Notes under the pieces: model-generated
Seen by the model: the letters and a program-made list of their open reading frames with translations, nothing else
What the model was told of the DNA's origin: nothing
Database searches by the model: none
Part shown: piece by piece, positions 1-13,294 of the stretch
Layout of the letters: the number at the start of each line of letters is the position of its first letter
Position numbering within the stretch: position 1 is the stretch's first letter
Position numbers and translations under genes: made by a program
Assembly (NCBI GenBank): GCA_017547805.1
Contig: JAFYOR010000087.1
Location: 1 to 61,755 of the forward strand
DNA length: 61,755 nt
Reading direction: 5' to 3'
From: Clostridia bacterium
Lineage (GTDB): Bacteria > Bacillota > Clostridia > Christensenellales > Aristaeellaceae

Positions 1-112
1 CAATGATTTTTGCTGCCTGTGCAACATTATACGAATGACTTGTCCAAGGCCCTGGATTTAACTGTCCTGCAAGTTCCAATTCCATGATTGCATTTTCTAT
101 ATTAGGAAACAT
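1..112 (-). CDS. Partial HD-domain-like protein (N-terminus only)
   Basis: The first 37 codons of a leftward gene that runs off the window. The start is the ATG at complement 110-112, preceded by a GGAGAGGTGAG ribosome binding site, and a TATAAT -10 box lies further upstream at complement 156-161. The product begins MFPNIENAIMELELAG and continues with an NPGPWTSHSYNVA stretch. This pattern of a short helix followed by NPGPW and a His-Ser before a helix resembles the start of small HD-superfamily phosphohydrolases, but the catalytic HD pair lies outside the window. The codons are AT-richer than the rest of the window. Coding status is fairly certain; the family is an inference from memory of similar N-termini. 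Confidence 0.6.
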   Translation of the reverse strand, partial: MFPNIENAIMELELAGQLNPGPWTSHSYNVAQAAKII

Positions 113-195
113 AATCTCACCTCTCCACTAAATTCAAGTTTATCTATCCCCGATCATTATATCACATCACACGCCATGTACGCATCGCTTTTCAT

Positions 196-224
196 TTGAC
201 TATCCGCCCACAATTGGGTACAAT
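196..224 (+). promoter_or_regulatory. SigA-type promoter for the aminopeptidase gene
   Basis: TTGACT (196-201), 17-nt spacer, TACAAT (219-224). The next gene starts at 532, so the leader would be about 300 nt and would contain the inverted-repeat elements at 278-435. Confidence 0.6.
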
Positions 225-277
225 AGAGTCAAGAACAAGATCAAACTGTGCCTCATACCGGAGCCTTTGCGCCCGCT

Positions 278-435
278 GGCTCCCTCAGTCAGCTGCGCTG
301 ACAGCTCCCTCCCGGAGGGAGCCTCCTCGTATCCGCTTCGCTTGCACATCAGCGTCTTTCTGCGTCCAAAGCAGCGTATATCCCAGCCTTCCTCCGGGAG
401 GAAGGTGGCGCGGCGAAGCCGTGACGGAAGGAGCC
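278..435. repeat. Two palindromic intergenic repeat units in a leader
   Basis: Unit 1 (278-323) contains GGCTCCCTC, a CAGCTGCGCTG palindrome and CTCCCTCCCGGAGGGAG. Unit 2 (386-435) is a CCTTCCTCCGGGAGGAAGG hairpin followed by GTGGCGCGGCGAAGCCGTGACGG. Unit 2 shares its plan (CCTTCC hairpin, GGTGG, CG-rich mini-palindrome, GACGGA) with the element at 11741-11790. I take them as one family of short, non-coding, REP/MITE-like elements. The remaining sequence between 113 and 531 holds no recognisable gene apart from the promoter. Confidence 0.6.
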
Positions 436-531
436 CTCGGGCGCAGAAGCCTCAAATCAAGCAAAAGTCAGGTCCTGTACCCTTTACGCATCTTGTGCGT
501 ATCGCGCTTCATCCAAAGGAGGAAATATCCC

Positions 532-1836
532 ATGAGCTCCGTCAAGTCCTTTATCGACTTTATCGCAGAAAGCCCGTCCGCGTTCCACGCCGTGCATACG
601 ATCTGCTACGAGCTGGAAACCGCCGGCTTCACCCGCCTTGCCGAGCATGAGGCCTATCACCTCGTCCCCGGCGGCAAGTATTACGTCACCCGCAACCGCT
701 CCGCCGTGATCGCCTTCACGATTCCGGAAGACGGCTTCACCCATTTCCAGATCGTCGCCAGCCACTCTGATTCCCCGTGCTTTAAGCTCAAGCACACGGC
801 GGAAGAAACCGCCGTCGGCGCGTTCACCCGTCTGAACGTGGAGCGTTACGGCGGCATGATCATGTCCACGTGGCTGGATCGTCCGCTGTCCATCGCCGGA
901 CGCGTGATGGTCAGAACCGAAAACGGCATCCGCACCGAGCTGGTCGATCTTGACCGCGACGCGGCGCTGATTCCCAACATGCCCATTCACTTCAACCGCG
1001 AGGTGAACGACGGCTACAAGTTCAACGCGCAGAGCGACATGCTCCCGCTCTTTGGCGATGCAGGCGCGAAGGGCGCGCTGACCGCCGAGCTGGCAAAGCT
1101 CTGCGAAACGGAGGAAAAAAACATCCTCGCCAGCGATCTCTTCCTCTATCCGCGCACGCCCGGCAGCGTCTGGGGCGCGAAGGGAGAATACTTCTCCGCC
1201 CCGCGCATCGACGACCTTGAATGCGCGTACACCTCGCTTCGCGCGTTCCTCGCCGCCAAGGCGCAGGGACACGTGAACGTCTTCGCCGTGATGGACAACG
1301 AGGAAGTCGGCAGCGGCTCCAAGCAGGGCGCAGATTCCACCTTCCTCACCGACACGCTCTCCCGCGCGGCAGCGTCCCTTGACGTCGGTGAAAGCGCGTT
1401 TAAGGCCATGCTCACTTCCAGCTTCATGGTTTCCGCCGACAACGCGCACGCCGTCCACCCGAACCATCCGGAGAAGTACGACGCAACCAACCGCTGCTTC
1501 ATGAACGGCGGCGTGGTCATCAAGCACAACGCCAACCAGAAGTACACCACCGACGCCGTCTCCTGTGCGATCTTCGAGACGATCTGCAAGACTGCGGGCG
1601 TGCCGGTGCAGCACTTCGCCAACCGCTCGGACATCCTCGGCGGCAGCACGCTGGGCAACATTGCCAACGCGCACGCCTCGATGAACACGGTCGACATCGG
1701 CCTTGCGCAGCTGGCGATGCATTCCAGCTACGAAACCGCCGGCTGCGCGGACGTCGCGCACATGATCGCTGCGCTGACCGCGTTCTATAACGCGGATATC
1801 AAGACCACCGCCGATGGCAGCTATGTGATTGAATAA
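532..1836 (+). CDS. apeB: M18 family aminopeptidase
   Basis: A 434-residue cytosolic metalloaminopeptidase that removes N-terminal residues (often acidic or hydrophobic) from peptides. The start ATG at 532 is preceded by AAAGGAGGAAAT; the longer upstream reading frame is only repeat sequence. The M18 metal and catalytic residues are present: His78 in the SHSDSP motif, Asp227/Asp228 in RIDDL, Glu257/Glu258 in DNEEVGSG, Asp303 in SADNAHA and His397 in MHSSYE. The length matches bacterial ApeB/DAP-type enzymes. It stands alone, with a promoter about 300 bp upstream and a good terminator immediately behind. The function is firm at family level; the substrate preference is not visible. Confidence 0.95.
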   Translation: MSSVKSFIDFIAESPSAFHAVHTICYELETAGFTRLAEHEAYHLVPGGKYYVTRNRSAVIAFTIPEDGFTHFQIVASHSDSPCFKLKHTAEETAVGAFTRLNVERYGGMIMSTWLDRPLSIAGRVMVRTENGIRTELVDLDRDAALIPNMPIHFNREVNDGYKFNAQSDMLPLFGDAGAKGALTAELAKLCETEEKNILASDLFLYPRTPGSVWGAKGEYFSAPRIDDLECAYTSLRAFLAAKAQGHVNVFAVMDNEEVGSGSKQGADSTFLTDTLSRAAASLDVGESAFKAMLTSSFMVSADNAHAVHPNHPEKYDATNRCFMNGGVVIKHNANQKYTTDAVSCAIFETICKTAGVPVQHFANRSDILGGSTLGNIANAHASMNTVDIGLAQLAMHSSYETAGCADVAHMIAALTAFYNADIKTTADGSYVIE

Positions 1837-1850
1837 GCTCGCTCGCTTTC

Positions 1851-1889
1851 ACCGCTTTCCATTTTGGGGAAAGCGGTGTTTTTATTTTT
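1851..1889 (+). terminator. Rho-independent terminator after apeB
   Basis: The perfect stem ACCGCTTTCC / GGAAAGCGGT (1851-1860, 1868-1877) has a 7-nt loop and is followed by GTTTTTATTTTT. Confidence 0.85.
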
Positions 1890-1949
1890 GGGATGACCTT
1901 CTTTGTTTCTGCGCAAACTCCCCCTGTACTCAAAAACAAGGAGGGCATT

Positions 1950-4202
1950 ATGAACCATTTTGATCAGTGGAACGGCTTCAAGGGAAGCATCTGGAAGCGC
2001 GAAATCAACGTCGCGGACTTCATCAAGCAAAACTACACGCCCTACGACGGGGACGCAGCCTTTCTCGCCCCGCCGACAAAAGACACGCAGCTGCTCTGGG
2101 ACCGTCTCTCTTCCCTGCAGAAGGAGGAGCGCAGAAAGGGCGGCGTGCTCGACATGGATGCGGACGTCGTTTCCACCCTCACCTCGCACGCGCCTGGCTA
2201 CCTCTATCCGGAGGACACGACAAAAGAAAAAGTTGTCGGGCTGCAGACGGACGCGCCGCTCAAACGCGCGTTCATGCCCTTCGGCGGCATCGCCATGGCG
2301 CAGAAGGCGCTCACCACCAACGGTTACAGAGAAAACGAGCACTTCGGCAAGATCTTCAGCGAATACAGCCGCACGCACAATGACGCCGTCTTCGCCGTAT
2401 ACACGCCGGACATGGTCAAGGCGCGGCACAACAAAATCATCACCGGCCTGCCCGACAGCTATGGACGCGGACGGATTGTGGGCGACTACCGCCGCGTCGC
2501 GCTCTACGGTGTGAACAAGCTGCTCACGCAAAAGCAGCGGGATCTGCATTACTGCGGCAGCGGCGAAATGCACGAGGACGTCATCCGTCAGCGCGAGGAG
2601 CTGGCCCGGCAGATCAAGGCGCTGGAAAGCATGAAGCTGATGGCGGAAAGCTACGGCTTTGATATCTCTCAGCCGGCAAAGGATGCACGCGAAGCCGTGC
2701 AGTGGCTGTACTTTGGCTATCTCGCCGCCATCAAGACGCAAAACGGCGCGGCGATGAGCGTGGGCCGCGTCTCCACGTTTCTGGATATCTACATCAAGCG
2801 CGACCTTGACGCGGGCACGCTCACCGAAAGCGATGCGCAGGAGCTGATCGATCACTTTGTCATGAAGCTGCGCATGGTCAAGTTTGCGCGCGTGCCGTCT
2901 TATAACCAGCTCTTTTCCGGCGATCCCGTCTGGGCGACGCTGGCCATCGCCGGTCTTGGCACGGACGGACGGCACATGGTCACAAAAACCGACTTCCGCT
3001 TCCTGCACACGCTGGAAAACATGGGCCCCTCGCCTGAGCCGAACCTGACCGTGCTCTATTCCTCCCGTCTTCCGCAGGCCTTCAGGCGCTACTGCGCGAA
3101 GATCTCGATTGACACCTCTTCCATCCAGTATGAAAACGACGACGCCATGCGTCCGCACTGGGGCGACGATTACGCGATCTGCTGCTGCGTCTCCGCCACG
3201 CAGACGGGAAAGGAAATCCAGTTTTTCGGCGCGCGGGCGAATCTGGCCAAGTGCCTGCTTTACGCCATCAACGGCGGCGTGGACGCGAAGACCGGCCAGC
3301 AGGTCGCGCCGCCGCTGCGCCCGATCACAGGGGAAACGCTTGAATACGACGAGGTCATCACCCGCTTCATGCTCATGATGGACTGGCTGGCAGGCCTGTA
3401 CGTCAATACCCTCAACGTCATCCACTACATGCACGACAAATACTATTACGAAGCGGCGCAGATGGCGCTCATTGACACCGATGTGCGAAGAACCTTCGCC
3501 ACGGGCATCGCCGGCTTTTCCCATGTGGTTGATTCGCTTTGCGCCATCCGCTACGCCAAGGTCACGCCCGTGCGCGACGAGCGCGATCTGGTGATCGACT
3601 ACAAAATCGAAGGCGACTTCCCGCGCTACGGCAACGACGATGACCGTGCTGATGAGATCGCCGTGTGGCTTCTGGGCGCGTTTCTTGAGCGTCTTCGCCG
3701 CCACGAAAGCTATCGCCACAGCGAAATCACCACATCCATCCTCACCATCACCTCCAACGTCGTCTACGGCAAGGCAACCGGCGCGATGCCCGACGGCAGA
3801 AAGAGCGGCGAACCGCTTTCCCCCGGCGCCAATCCCAGCTACGGCGCGGAAAAGAGCGGTCTGCTCGCCTCGCTCAATTCCGTCGCCAAGCTGCCGTATC
3901 ACTGGGCGCTGGACGGCATCTCCAACACACAGACGATCAGCCCCTCCGCGCTGGGGCATGAGGAAAGCGAGCGCATCAGCAACCTCGTTCAGGTGATGGA
4001 CGGCTACTTCAGCCGCGGCGCGCACCACCTGAACGTCAACGTCTTCGGCGTGGAAAAGCTCCGGGACGCCATGGAGCACCCGGAAAAGGAGGAATATGCC
4101 AACTTCACCATCCGCGTCTCCGGCTATGCGGTCAAGTTCATCGACCTCACGCGCGAGCAGCAGCTCGATGTCATCGCCAGATCCAGCCACGCGCACATGT
4201 GA
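1950..4202 (+). CDS. pflB: Formate C-acetyltransferase (pyruvate formate-lyase)
   Basis: A 750-residue glycyl-radical enzyme converting pyruvate and CoA to acetyl-CoA and formate in anaerobic fermentation. The start ATG at 1950 follows AAGGAGGGCATT. The adjacent cysteine pair that carries the thiyl radical is at residues 412-413 (CCVS, with an extra Cys at 411), followed by [11 protein letters not shown]. The C-terminal glycyl-radical loop is RVSGYAV with Gly725, then the family's EQQLDVIAR stretch. Full-length and intact. The gene for its activase overlaps its 3' end, which implies translational coupling. The RVSGYAV loop and CC pair mark true PFL rather than a diol dehydratase or other glycyl-radical enzyme. 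Confidence 0.97.
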   Translation: MNHFDQWNGFKGSIWKREINVADFIKQNYTPYDGDAAFLAPPTKDTQLLWDRLSSLQKEERRKGGVLDMDADVVSTLTSHAPGYLYPEDTTKEKVVGLQTDAPLKRAFMPFGGIAMAQKALTTNGYRENEHFGKIFSEYSRTHNDAVFAVYTPDMVKARHNKIITGLPDSYGRGRIVGDYRRVALYGVNKLLTQKQRDLHYCGSGEMHEDVIRQREELARQIKALESMKLMAESYGFDISQPAKDAREAVQWLYFGYLAAIKTQNGAAMSVGRVSTFLDIYIKRDLDAGTLTESDAQELIDHFVMKLRMVKFARVPSYNQLFSGDPVWATLAIAGLGTDGRHMVTKTDFRFLHTLENMGPSPEPNLTVLYSSRLPQAFRRYCAKISIDTSSIQYENDDAMRPHWGDDYAICCCVSATQTGKEIQFFGARANLAKCLLYAINGGVDAKTGQQVAPPLRPITGETLEYDEVITRFMLMMDWLAGLYVNTLNVIHYMHDKYYYEAAQMALIDTDVRRTFATGIAGFSHVVDSLCAIRYAKVTPVRDERDLVIDYKIEGDFPRYGNDDDRADEIAVWLLGAFLERLRRHESYRHSEITTSILTITSNVVYGKATGAMPDGRKSGEPLSPGANPSYGAEKSGLLASLNSVAKLPYHWALDGISNTQTISPSALGHEESERISNLVQVMDGYFSRGAHHLNVNVFGVEKLRDAMEHPEKEEYANFTIRVSGYAVKFIDLTREQQLDVIARSSHAHM

Positions 4203-4932
4203 TATCACCGGGCGGATTCACTCGCTTGAAACCTTCGCCCTGGTGGATGGACCGGGCGTCCGGTTTGCTGCATTCCTTGCCGGCTGCCCGATGCGCTGTC
4301 AATACTGCCACAATCCCGACACATGGCACGCCGGCGGAAAAACGATGACCGCGCAGGATTTGTGGGATCGCGCCAGCCGTTACCAAAGTTACTGGAAACC
4401 GCGCGGCGGCGTAACACTCTCCGGCGGAGAGCCGATGCTGCAGCTTGACTTCTGCACGGCGTTCTTCTCCCTCGCCAAGGCAGCCGGCGTCCACACAGCG
4501 CTGGACACCTCCGGCCAGCCTTACAGGGAAACGCCCTCCTTTCTTGCGCCATTCGATGCGCTGATGCGGGTCACAGACCTCGTGCTGCTGGATATCAAGG
4601 CGATGGACAGCGCGCTGCATCAAAGGCTTACCGGGCACCCCAATGAGAGCATCCTTCAAATGGCGCGCCGCTTATCCGCAGAAGGAAAGGAACTGTGGAT
4701 CCGGCATGTCCTCGTCCCCGGGATCACGGGAAGCGAGGCGGAGCTACGCGCGCTGCGCCGCTTTCTTGATTCGCTTAAAACGGTTTCCCGCGTGGAGGTG
4801 CTGCCCTATCACGCGATGGGCGCAGGAAAGTGGGATGCGCTGGGCATCCGCTATCCGCTTGCCGGCGTAAGGCCGCCCACGCCGGAGGAAATCCGGCGTG
4901 CCGAAAAGGTACTGGGCATCGCAAAATGGTAA
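4168..4932 (+). CDS. pflA: Pyruvate formate-lyase activating enzyme (radical SAM)
   Basis: A radical SAM enzyme of 254 residues that installs the glycyl radical on PflB. The iron-sulfur motif CX3CX2C is at Cys40, Cys44 and Cys47 ([11 protein letters not shown]), after the family signature [20 protein letters not shown] glycine-rich [11 protein letters not shown]-binding segment follows. The first in-frame ATG that leaves a normal N-terminus is 4168, inside the end of pflB (35-nt overlap), without a strong Shine-Dalgarno, which fits coupled translation from pflB. Alternative upstream starts would add only sequence read out of frame through pflB. A bidirectional terminator follows at once. Confidence 0.94.
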   Translation: MSSPDPATRTCDITGRIHSLETFALVDGPGVRFAAFLAGCPMRCQYCHNPDTWHAGGKTMTAQDLWDRASRYQSYWKPRGGVTLSGGEPMLQLDFCTAFFSLAKAAGVHTALDTSGQPYRETPSFLAPFDALMRVTDLVLLDIKAMDSALHQRLTGHPNESILQMARRLSAEGKELWIRHVLVPGITGSEAELRALRRFLDSLKTVSRVEVLPYHAMGAGKWDALGIRYPLAGVRPPTPEEIRRAEKVLGIAKW

Positions 4933-4939
4933 AACAAAA

Positions 4940-4966
4940 AGCGGACGCAAACGTCCGCTCTTTTGA
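4940..4966. terminator. Bidirectional terminator between pflA and the deacetylase gene
   Basis: AGCGGACG / CGTCCGCT stem (4940-4947, 4952-4959). T-rich tails lie on both sides: CTTTTG on the plus strand and TTTTTGTTTT on the minus strand. It serves two convergent genes. Confidence 0.85.
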
Positions 4967-4990
4967 TATCCTGCGTCACATCCGCGACCG

Positions 4991-8720
<3,730 letters not shown>

Positions 8721-8736
8721 TTATATGCTGCTGTAA

Positions 8737-10530
8737 TCAGATCGCGCGCGTCGCATGCGCAAGCCATGCGCGCTCGTCATCGTTTTCCATATGCGCCATC
8801 AGCTTTTCGCGCACCATCGCGTGATAGTCGTTGAGCCACGTTTTCTGGCGCGCGGTCATCAGCTCCGGCGCAACCGCGTCAAGGTCAATCGGGCAATAGG
8901 TGATCGTTTCAAAGCCCATGAACTGACCGTATTCATTCTCCTCCAGCTTCACGCACACCAGCTCGTTCTCCGTACGGATGCCGTGGCTGCCCTCGATATA
9001 CACGCCCGGTTCGTCGGTGGTCACCATGCCAGCCTCCAGCACCGTGTTTTCCATGCGGGTCGGAGATTTGTACCAGCGGAAGGAGTTGGGCCCTTCGTGC
9101 ACGCCCAGCAGATAACCCACGCCATGGCCCGTGCCGCAGCGGTAGTCAATACCCATATCCCACATCGGACCGCGCGCGAGGATGTCCAGCGTGATGCCTG
9201 TGCAGCCGTGCAGGAATTTCGCATTCTGCAGGCTGAGCATGCCCACGAGCACGGCGGTAAAATGCTTCTTCTGTTCGTCCGACACATCGCCCATGGCGAA
9301 CGTACGGGTGATATCCGTCGTGCCCTCCATGTACTGTCCGCCGGAGTCGATGAGCAGCAGGTCGCGCGGTTCAATCACCGCATGGCTTTCTTCCGTCGCG
9401 CTGTAGTGCATCATTGCGGCGTTCGCGCGGTAAGCACAAATCGTATTGAAGCTCGGAGAGATGAAGCCCGCCTGACGCGCGCGCAGCTGGTAAAGATACT
9501 CGCTCACGGAAAGCTCCGTCATTTCAACCTTGCCCGCATTCTTCTTGAGCCAGTACATCAGGCGCGTCACCGCTGCGCCGTCCTTGATGTGCGCATTGCG
9601 CAGGTTGGCAAGCTCCACCTCGTTCTTGATCGCCTTCATGCGCATCGCCGGGTTCTCATGCAGAACGTAATCCGACATCAGGAACGCCGCAAACAGCTTG
9701 GCGGTCAGCTTGTCTCCGTCAAGCATCGCACGCTCGTTCTTATATTCGTGATACAGCGCGTCCACGATCGACTCATACGGCGCGATCTTCACGCCTGCAG
9801 CGGCAAGCGCTGCGCGGATTTCATCACTGATCTTCTTTTCATCCACATACCAGACCGCGTCATGCAGCGACACGACCAGATAGCTCATGACGACCGGCGT
9901 ATTGAGCACATCGCCGCCGCGCACATTGAGCGTCCACGCGATGTCATCCAGCACGTTATTGACATGCAGCGTCGCGCCCTCTTTTTTCATCACCTCGCGG
10001 ATGGCGGCGAGCTTATCCTCAACGCTCCTGCCCGTCTGTTCCATGCCCAGCATAAAGACCTTCGCATCCGGCATCGCCGGGCGGTCCTGCCACAGATCCG
10101 CAAACCAGTCGCCGGTATCATGCAGCACCGCGCCCTTCTTTCCTGCTCTGGCCATGAGCTTGCTGACATACATGGCGCTCACGCAGCCGAAGTCCACGCC
10201 AATCTTTTCATCTTTCCCGACGAGGGAAAGCACATAGTCCTCCACCTCGGGCACGCCGGCCATGCCCATCTTCATGAGCGTAACGCCGCTGCCTTCCAGC
10301 TGTTTTTCCGCCTGAATGAAATATCGTCCGTCCACAAAAAGGGCCGCTTCATCCCTGCCGACCACCAGCGTGCCGGCGGAGCCGGTGAAGCCGCACAGCC
10401 ACTGGCGGGTCTTGAAATACTCAGCGAGATACTCGGAGGCATGACTGTCCGCCGTCGGCACAATCACAACGGAAAAGCCTTCCTTTTCCATACACGCACG
10501 GAAGGCTGCAATTCTTTGGCAAACGTTCAT
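8737..10530 (-). CDS. pepP: Xaa-Pro aminopeptidase (M24B), long form
   Basis: A 597-residue cytosolic proline-specific aminopeptidase with two creatinase-type N-terminal domains, a pita-bread M24 catalytic domain and a short C-terminal M24_C tail (QTW, AWLAHATR). The metal ligands are visible: Asp395 in IDSGGQY, the second Asp in TTDITRTF, His469 in GTGHGVG, and glutamates in TTDEPGVYIEG and RTENELV. The start at 10530 follows AAAGGAGAGAATCAAT. First gene of the leftward pepP-lacZ-deacetylase operon, transcribed from a strong promoter that lies head to head with that of the LysR gene. Confidence 0.95.
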   Translation of the reverse strand: MNVCQRIAAFRACMEKEGFSVVIVPTADSHASEYLAEYFKTRQWLCGFTGSAGTLVVGRDEAALFVDGRYFIQAEKQLEGSGVTLMKMGMAGVPEVEDYVLSLVGKDEKIGVDFGCVSAMYVSKLMARAGKKGAVLHDTGDWFADLWQDRPAMPDAKVFMLGMEQTGRSVEDKLAAIREVMKKEGATLHVNNVLDDIAWTLNVRGGDVLNTPVVMSYLVVSLHDAVWYVDEKKISDEIRAALAAAGVKIAPYESIVDALYHEYKNERAMLDGDKLTAKLFAAFLMSDYVLHENPAMRMKAIKNEVELANLRNAHIKDGAAVTRLMYWLKKNAGKVEMTELSVSEYLYQLRARQAGFISPSFNTICAYRANAAMMHYSATEESHAVIEPRDLLLIDSGGQYMEGTTDITRTFAMGDVSDEQKKHFTAVLVGMLSLQNAKFLHGCTGITLDILARGPMWDMGIDYRCGTGHGVGYLLGVHEGPNSFRWYKSPTRMENTVLEAGMVTTDEPGVYIEGSHGIRTENELVCVKLEENEYGQFMGFETITYCPIDLDAVAPELMTARQKTWLNDYHAMVREKLMAHMENDDERAWLAHATRAI

Positions 10531-10569
10531 ATTGATTCTCTCCTTTGCAGAGCAGATTTCAGATAGTTT

Positions 10570-10598
10570 ATTATACACCACAGCCCATGTCTGCGCAA
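10570..10598 (-). promoter_or_regulatory. SigA-type promoter of the pepP operon
   Basis: On the minus strand: TTGCGC, 17-nt spacer, TATAAT (complement 10570-10575). Its first 14 nt, TTGCGCAGACATGG, recur exactly at the promoter at 19552. Confidence 0.8.
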
Positions 10599-10625
10599 GC
10601 AAAGAGGCTTTTTCTGCGCCTGGCT

Positions 10626-10654
10626 TTGACAAATCCGGGCTTTTCGGTTACAAT
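10626..10654 (+). promoter_or_regulatory. SigA-type promoter of the LysR-family gene
   Basis: TTGACA (10626-10631), 17-nt spacer, TACAAT (10649-10654). It is divergent from the pepP promoter; the two -35 boxes are 27 nt apart, so one bound regulator could affect both. Confidence 0.75.
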
Positions 10655-10697
10655 ATCGTCATTCACCTATACATCAGCAAAGGAACCATGGATATTT

Positions 10698-11618
10698 ATG
10701 AATACCCGTCATGCACAGATTATTCTGACAGTCCTGCGTTTTGGCAGCTTCACCGCCGCAGCAAAGGCGCTGTATATCACCCAGCCGACGCTTTCCCAGA
10801 CCGTCAAGCAGATTGAAACGCAGCTGGGCGAGCCGATTTTCGTACGCGGCCGCGCTCCGCTGGAGCTGACACCGGCCGGCGAACTCTACGCGCAGGCCGC
10901 GCGGCAGATCGTCCGCATCGAAACGCAGTTGGAGGAAGCCATCAGCCACATGCACGGCAAGACCTGCGGCACGCTGCGTCTGGGCTTCACGCTGCGGCGC
11001 AGCAGCGAGGTGCTGCCGCACATCCTCTGCGAATTCATCCGCCTGTATCCCGATGTTCGCATCGAGGTGACGGAAGCGGATGACACGCGCCTGACAAACA
11101 TGCTTGCCCATCACGAGCTGGATATCGCTTTTATGCACAGCGCGCAGCGGCTGGACACGATGGAATACCGTCTCGTCGCATCGCAGGAAATCGTCCTTCT
11201 CGCCAGCAATCAGACCGAGCTTGCGCGCCGGATTCCCTCCGGATCGACGATCAGCCTGACGGAGGCGGCCAACGAGCGCTTTGTCCTTGCCGCGGAGACG
11301 ACCGGCTGCCGCAGCTATTATGATCAGCAGAAGGCAGCGCTGAACATTTCCCCTTCGCTGGTTATGATCTGCGACAACGCAGAATCCGCCATGCGCACCT
11401 GCGCCGACTGCGGTCTGGTCATGCTCAGTCCGTACATCGCGTTGCTCAGCGATTACGGCAGCATGCAGCGCCTTTCGCATTATCACCTGCTGGGCGAAAC
11501 CTATCTTCCGCCGGTCACCGCCGTCTGTCTGCGCGGGCAGCAGCCTGCGCCGTACGCCGAGACGCTGATCACCCTCTTCACCAACCGTTACCGCTCCATG
11601 ACAGCCTATCGCCCCTGA
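10698..11618 (+). CDS. LysR-family transcriptional regulator
   Basis: 306 residues. The N-terminal winged helix-turn-helix shows the LysR pattern (LRFGSFTAAAKAL, QPTLSQTVKQIE) in about residues 5-60, and a periplasmic-binding-like effector domain follows from about residue 90. The start ATG at 10698 begins directly with MNTRHAQIIL; an AAAGGAA lies 13 nt upstream. Divergent from pepP-lacZ-deacetylase with a compact intergenic region, the classic arrangement for a LysR protein that controls itself and its neighbour, so this operon is the likely target. The effector is unknown. Confidence 0.9.
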   Translation: MNTRHAQIILTVLRFGSFTAAAKALYITQPTLSQTVKQIETQLGEPIFVRGRAPLELTPAGELYAQAARQIVRIETQLEEAISHMHGKTCGTLRLGFTLRRSSEVLPHILCEFIRLYPDVRIEVTEADDTRLTNMLAHHELDIAFMHSAQRLDTMEYRLVASQEIVLLASNQTELARRIPSGSTISLTEAANERFVLAAETTGCRSYYDQQKAALNISPSLVMICDNAESAMRTCADCGLVMLSPYIALLSDYGSMQRLSHYHLLGETYLPPVTAVCLRGQQPAPYAETLITLFTNRYRSMTAYRP

Positions 11619-11740
11619 CGTGGGCTGGTGGGCTGTGCCCACACCCGCTTCCAAAGCTGCATTGGCTTTCATCCTGCTTTTGCGCACGTGGCTGAAGCTG
11701 TGTTCCGTTCGCGCAGTGGGCGCTCTGGAACGCAAAATAA

Positions 11741-11790
11741 GCCTTCCCCTTTGGGGAAGGTGGATCGCCGTCAGGCGAGACGGACGAGGT
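11741..11790. repeat. Short palindromic intergenic element
   Basis: A CCTTCCCC-TTT-GGGGAAGG hairpin followed by TGGATCGCCGTCAGGCGAGACGGACGAGG, the same plan as the unit at 386-435. Non-coding, downstream of the LysR gene. Confidence 0.6.
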
Positions 11791-11814
11791 TTCTACACGC
11801 ACAAAATTACACAA

Positions 11815-11842
11815 CGCGCCCGGGAACCGCATCCCGGGCGCG
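11815..11842 (-). terminator. Terminator after the CcdA-thioredoxin gene
   Basis: A perfect CGCGCCCGGG / CCCGGGCGCG stem (11815-11824, 11833-11842) lies just behind the leftward stop codon; the minus-strand tail is TTGTGTAATTTT. The T-run is moderate. Confidence 0.6.
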
Positions 11843-11857
11843 TAATTATTCTATACT

Positions 11858-13132
11858 TTATTGCACTTCCGCCGCCATCGCCTCAACGGTTTTTTGAAGC
11901 GTTTCTCTGTCGATCATGCCGATCTTCTGTCCCTTCAGTTCTCCGGCAGCGCTGACAAAGATCGTCGTGGGCATGGAGCGGATGGAATACCCCAGCGCGG
12001 CTTCGCCGTCCGTGTCAAAATACACTGGGAAGGTATATCCGCCGTCGGCAATCATCTTTTTCGCCGCTTCCTTGCTGTCGTTGCCAAAGGCGCACAGATT
12101 GACCATCATGAACTCGACCCGATCGCCATAGAGCTGATAAAACTCTTCAAAGTACGGCATTTCCATCTTGCACGGACTGCACCAGCTGGCAAAGAAATTG
12201 ACCACAACCGGCTTACCACGCTTTTCCTTCAGGCTGACCGCCGTGCCGTCGCCGGTATAGGCGGTAAAGTTTTTCGCCATATTGCGGAAAACCGGACCGG
12301 CAACCTCGCCGGTCTTCTGGGGCGCAGCGGTAGCCGCAGGCGCTGCCGTTGTTTCCGGCATCTCGCTGACCGCCGGCGTGGCTGCAGCGACCGGCTCCTG
12401 CGCAGCCTGAACCGGCGCTTCCAGCGTAAAGGGCATATCCATCGCCGCAACAAACTTTGAAAACCTCGAATACAGGCCCGTCGCCATCATCAGGCCCACC
12501 GCAATGAGGAACACGCCGCACACACGGTTGACAAGCGCATAATGACGCTTGATCAGCGCAAACGCACCCTTCATCCGGTCAATCAGCAGCGCACAGAGCA
12601 CAAACGGCACGCCCAGTCCCAGTGAATAGCAAAGGAGCAGCAGCATGCCGGAAAGCACATGCCCCTGTCCCGCGGCAAGCATCATTGCGCTGCCGAGGAA
12701 CGGTCCCGTGCACGGCGACCAGCCCACGGCAAACACCGCGCCAAGCAGGACGCAGGCGCCGTATCCCTTCGGCTCAATCTTCACATCCGGCTTCAGCGTC
12801 CTCTCCAGCAGGGAGATGCGAAGCCACCCCGCATACTGAAGACCAAAGACAATCATCACCAGACCCATAACGAGATTGACCGCCGTCTGCCAGCGGATGA
12901 GCAGCGTGCCCAGCGTGCCGGCAAACACGCCCAGCGCAACAAACAGCGCGGTAAAGCCGGTCACAAAGCACAGCGCGCGAAGCAGCGTGCGCCAAGCGCT
13001 TGTGCGCGCTTGTCCGCCGGTAAAATACAGCACATACACCGGCAGCATCGGCAGCACGCAGGGCGAAATAAAGGTAATCAGCCCTTCAAGGAACGTCGTC
13101 ATTCCCTGAATAACCAGCAGAGATCCATTCAT
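11858..13132 (-). CDS. CcdA-type thiol transporter fused to a TlpA/ResA-like thioredoxin
   Basis: 424 residues. The N-terminal half (about 1-240) is the six-helix CcdA/DsbD-beta membrane domain with its two paired cysteine motifs, SPCVLPMLPVY and GWSPCTGPF, which carry electrons across the membrane. A low-complexity Ala/Pro/Thr linker (about 250-290) leads to a C-terminal extracytoplasmic thioredoxin fold with WCSPC (Cys318, Cys321). The start at 13132 follows AAAGGAGATAAAAG. It probably delivers cytosolic reducing power to exported proteins (disulfide reduction or cytochrome maturation). Donor and acceptor in one chain removes the need for a partner; no cytochrome c or ResBC genes are nearby. 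Confidence 0.9.
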   Translation of the reverse strand: MNGSLLVIQGMTTFLEGLITFISPCVLPMLPVYVLYFTGGQARTSAWRTLLRALCFVTGFTALFVALGVFAGTLGTLLIRWQTAVNLVMGLVMIVFGLQYAGWLRISLLERTLKPDVKIEPKGYGACVLLGAVFAVGWSPCTGPFLGSAMMLAAGQGHVLSGMLLLLCYSLGLGVPFVLCALLIDRMKGAFALIKRHYALVNRVCGVFLIAVGLMMATGLYSRFSKFVAAMDMPFTLEAPVQAAQEPVAAATPAVSEMPETTAAPAATAAPQKTGEVAGPVFRNMAKNFTAYTGDGTAVSLKEKRGKPVVVNFFASWCSPCKMEMPYFEEFYQLYGDRVEFMMVNLCAFGNDSKEAAKKMIADGGYTFPVYFDTDGEAALGYSIRSMPTTIFVSAAGELKGQKIGMIDRETLQKTVEAMAAEVQ

Positions 13133-13204
13133 GCTTTTATCTCCTTTTACTTGATGGATGTATTCTATCACAATCCGCGTGAAAATACCGTGACAAAATC
13201 ACGA

Positions 13205-13250
13205 TTTCCCGGAAAGTAAGGAGCAAAATTTTCCCTTGCTTTCCGGGAAA
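13205..13250. repeat. 12-bp inverted repeat upstream of tRNA-Ala
   Basis: TTTCCCGGAAAG (13205-13216) and CTTTCCGGGAAA (13239-13250) are perfect inverted copies, 22 nt apart. Each arm is itself nearly palindromic. The right arm overlaps the spacer of the tRNA promoter, so it may be an operator; it lies between the divergent ccdA-like gene and the tRNA. Confidence 0.6.
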
Positions 13251-13264
13251 GGATATGGTATACT
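13236..13264 (+). promoter_or_regulatory. SigA-type promoter for tRNA-Ala
   Basis: TTGCTT (13236-13241), 17-nt spacer, TATACT (13259-13264), 31 nt upstream of the tRNA 5' end. Confidence 0.75.
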
Positions 13265-13294
13265 ATTTTGCGTTGTAACAAGTTCATCATGTTC

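Noticed and set aside
1821-4208. A 795-codon open frame on the minus strand opposite pflB, and similar long frames opposite lacZ (6351-8834), the ABC importer (26681-28987) and the GH3 gene (38917-41061)
   Set aside because: They are mirror frames of well-recognised genes in GC-rich DNA, lack a ribosome binding site and have low-complexity Arg/Ala/His-rich products.
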